NCBI GenBank assembly: GCA_902465465.1
Contig: CABQNF010000067.1
Span: 1 to 5,934 of the forward strand
DNA length: 5,934 bases
Direction of reading: 5' to 3'
Origin: an uncultured Collinsella sp.
GTDB lineage: Bacteria > Actinomycetota > Coriobacteriia > Coriobacteriales > Coriobacteriaceae
The notes below the pieces were generated by a model. That model had not been told where the DNA came from. It searched no databases and saw only the letters and a program-made list of their open reading frames with translations. The position numbers and the translations under genes are program-made. Shown here piece by piece: positions 5,786 through 5,934 of the stretch (its first letter is position 1; each line of letters starts with the position of its first letter).

Positions 5786-5906
5786 TATTTTGCGTTACTG
5801 ACAATAAGACAGGATATACGCCCGCAACCAGCAGCGCGGCATGTGCGCGAAAAATTAATAGACACACAGTAGTCGTTTAAAAACGTCCATTACAGTCGAA
5901 ATTGTC

Positions 5907-5927
5907 AGCCCGGGACCGTCTCGGGCT
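5907..5927 (+). other. Near-perfect palindrome at the right edge
   Basis: AGCCCGGGAC and GTCTCGGGCT flank a central C. All ten positions pair in plus-strand RNA if one G-U is allowed; in minus-strand RNA the same position is an A-C mismatch. The better pairing on the plus strand hints that it works in a plus-strand transcript, for example at the end of a gene or before a gene beyond the edge. No T-run follows before the window ends. It could also be a DNA-binding site or a dispersed repeat. Confidence 0.4.
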
Positions 5928-5934
5928 ACGATTG

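Larger units (their letters stand above)
5773..5934 (-). promoter_or_regulatory. Upstream region of the transporter operon
   Basis: No gene is visible. The stretch is markedly more A/T-rich than the coding regions (notably 5848-5890), as expected for a promoter area. Weak candidates on the minus strand include TATTAA near 5853-5858 and a CTGACA at 5903-5908, but I could not pair them into a convincing -35/-10 set. Possible operator symmetry: CGTTT-TT-AAACG at 5874-5885. An 8-base CTGACAAT/ATTGTCAG inverted pair lies at 5798-5805 and 5901-5908. I see no riboswitch or T-box signature. Confidence 0.4.

Noticed and set aside
4801..5880. Plus-strand open frame of 359 codons opposite the binding protein
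   Set aside because: It is the antisense frame of a clear SBP family-3 gene, and its start lies within the permease gene.
5798..5908. Inverted 8-base pair CTGACAAT / ATTGTCAG as paired operator sites
   Set aside because: The arms are exact but short and about 100 bases apart; chance is likely without conservation data.
5786..5934. T-box or amino-acid riboswitch upstream of the transporter
   Set aside because: I see no T-box sequence (TGGNACCGCG type), no lysine- or glycine-riboswitch-like conserved core, and no terminator with a U-tract before the start codon.

Overview
The window looks like a high-GC, gut-type Actinobacterium, most likely class Coriobacteriia (Collinsella or a relative). 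I infer this from G/C-rich third codon positions, the actinobacterial style of the release factor (SGPGGQ) and the transporter families. It is not proven by a marker. All five real genes lie on the minus strand, so the biological order runs from right to left. No tRNA, rRNA, CRISPR array or transposase is present.

Right part (5934 to 2878): a three-gene polar amino-acid ABC importer. It starts with a lipoprotein substrate-binding protein with a twin-arginine-like signal. After 10 bases comes a membrane permease with an unusual N-terminal extension of about 147 residues and three predicted membrane segments. After a further 22 bases comes a GlnQ-type ATPase. The ATPase frame is broken near its 3' end by one extra base in a run of five G (plus strand 2929-2933). 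Restoring the frame gives the expected family C-terminus and a stop at 2878.

Middle (2805 to 1378): after a 72-base gap with a strong GC-rich hairpin, an M20 metallopeptidase of the Gly-Xaa carboxypeptidase/PM20D1-like type. All metal-binding and catalytic residues are in place. Binding protein, permease and ATPase would import an amino acid or small derivative, and the cytosolic M20 enzyme could hydrolyse an N-acylated or dipeptide substrate. This link rests on gene order only.

Left part (1378 to 1): a perfect 35-base palindrome, probably a dispersed REP-like repeat, overlaps the peptidase stop codon. It separates the transport/peptidase unit from prfA (peptide chain release factor 1). prfA has a leader of about 190 bases containing a hairpin and a possible 8-codon mini-ORF. 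It is followed by a 10-bp hairpin without a U-tract. The gene downstream of prfA (often prmC) lies beyond the left edge.

I found no strong evidence for a wholly new system. The points most worth following are the ATPase frameshift, the palindrome at the peptidase stop codon, the extended permease, and the binding protein's altered ligand-site residue and export signal.
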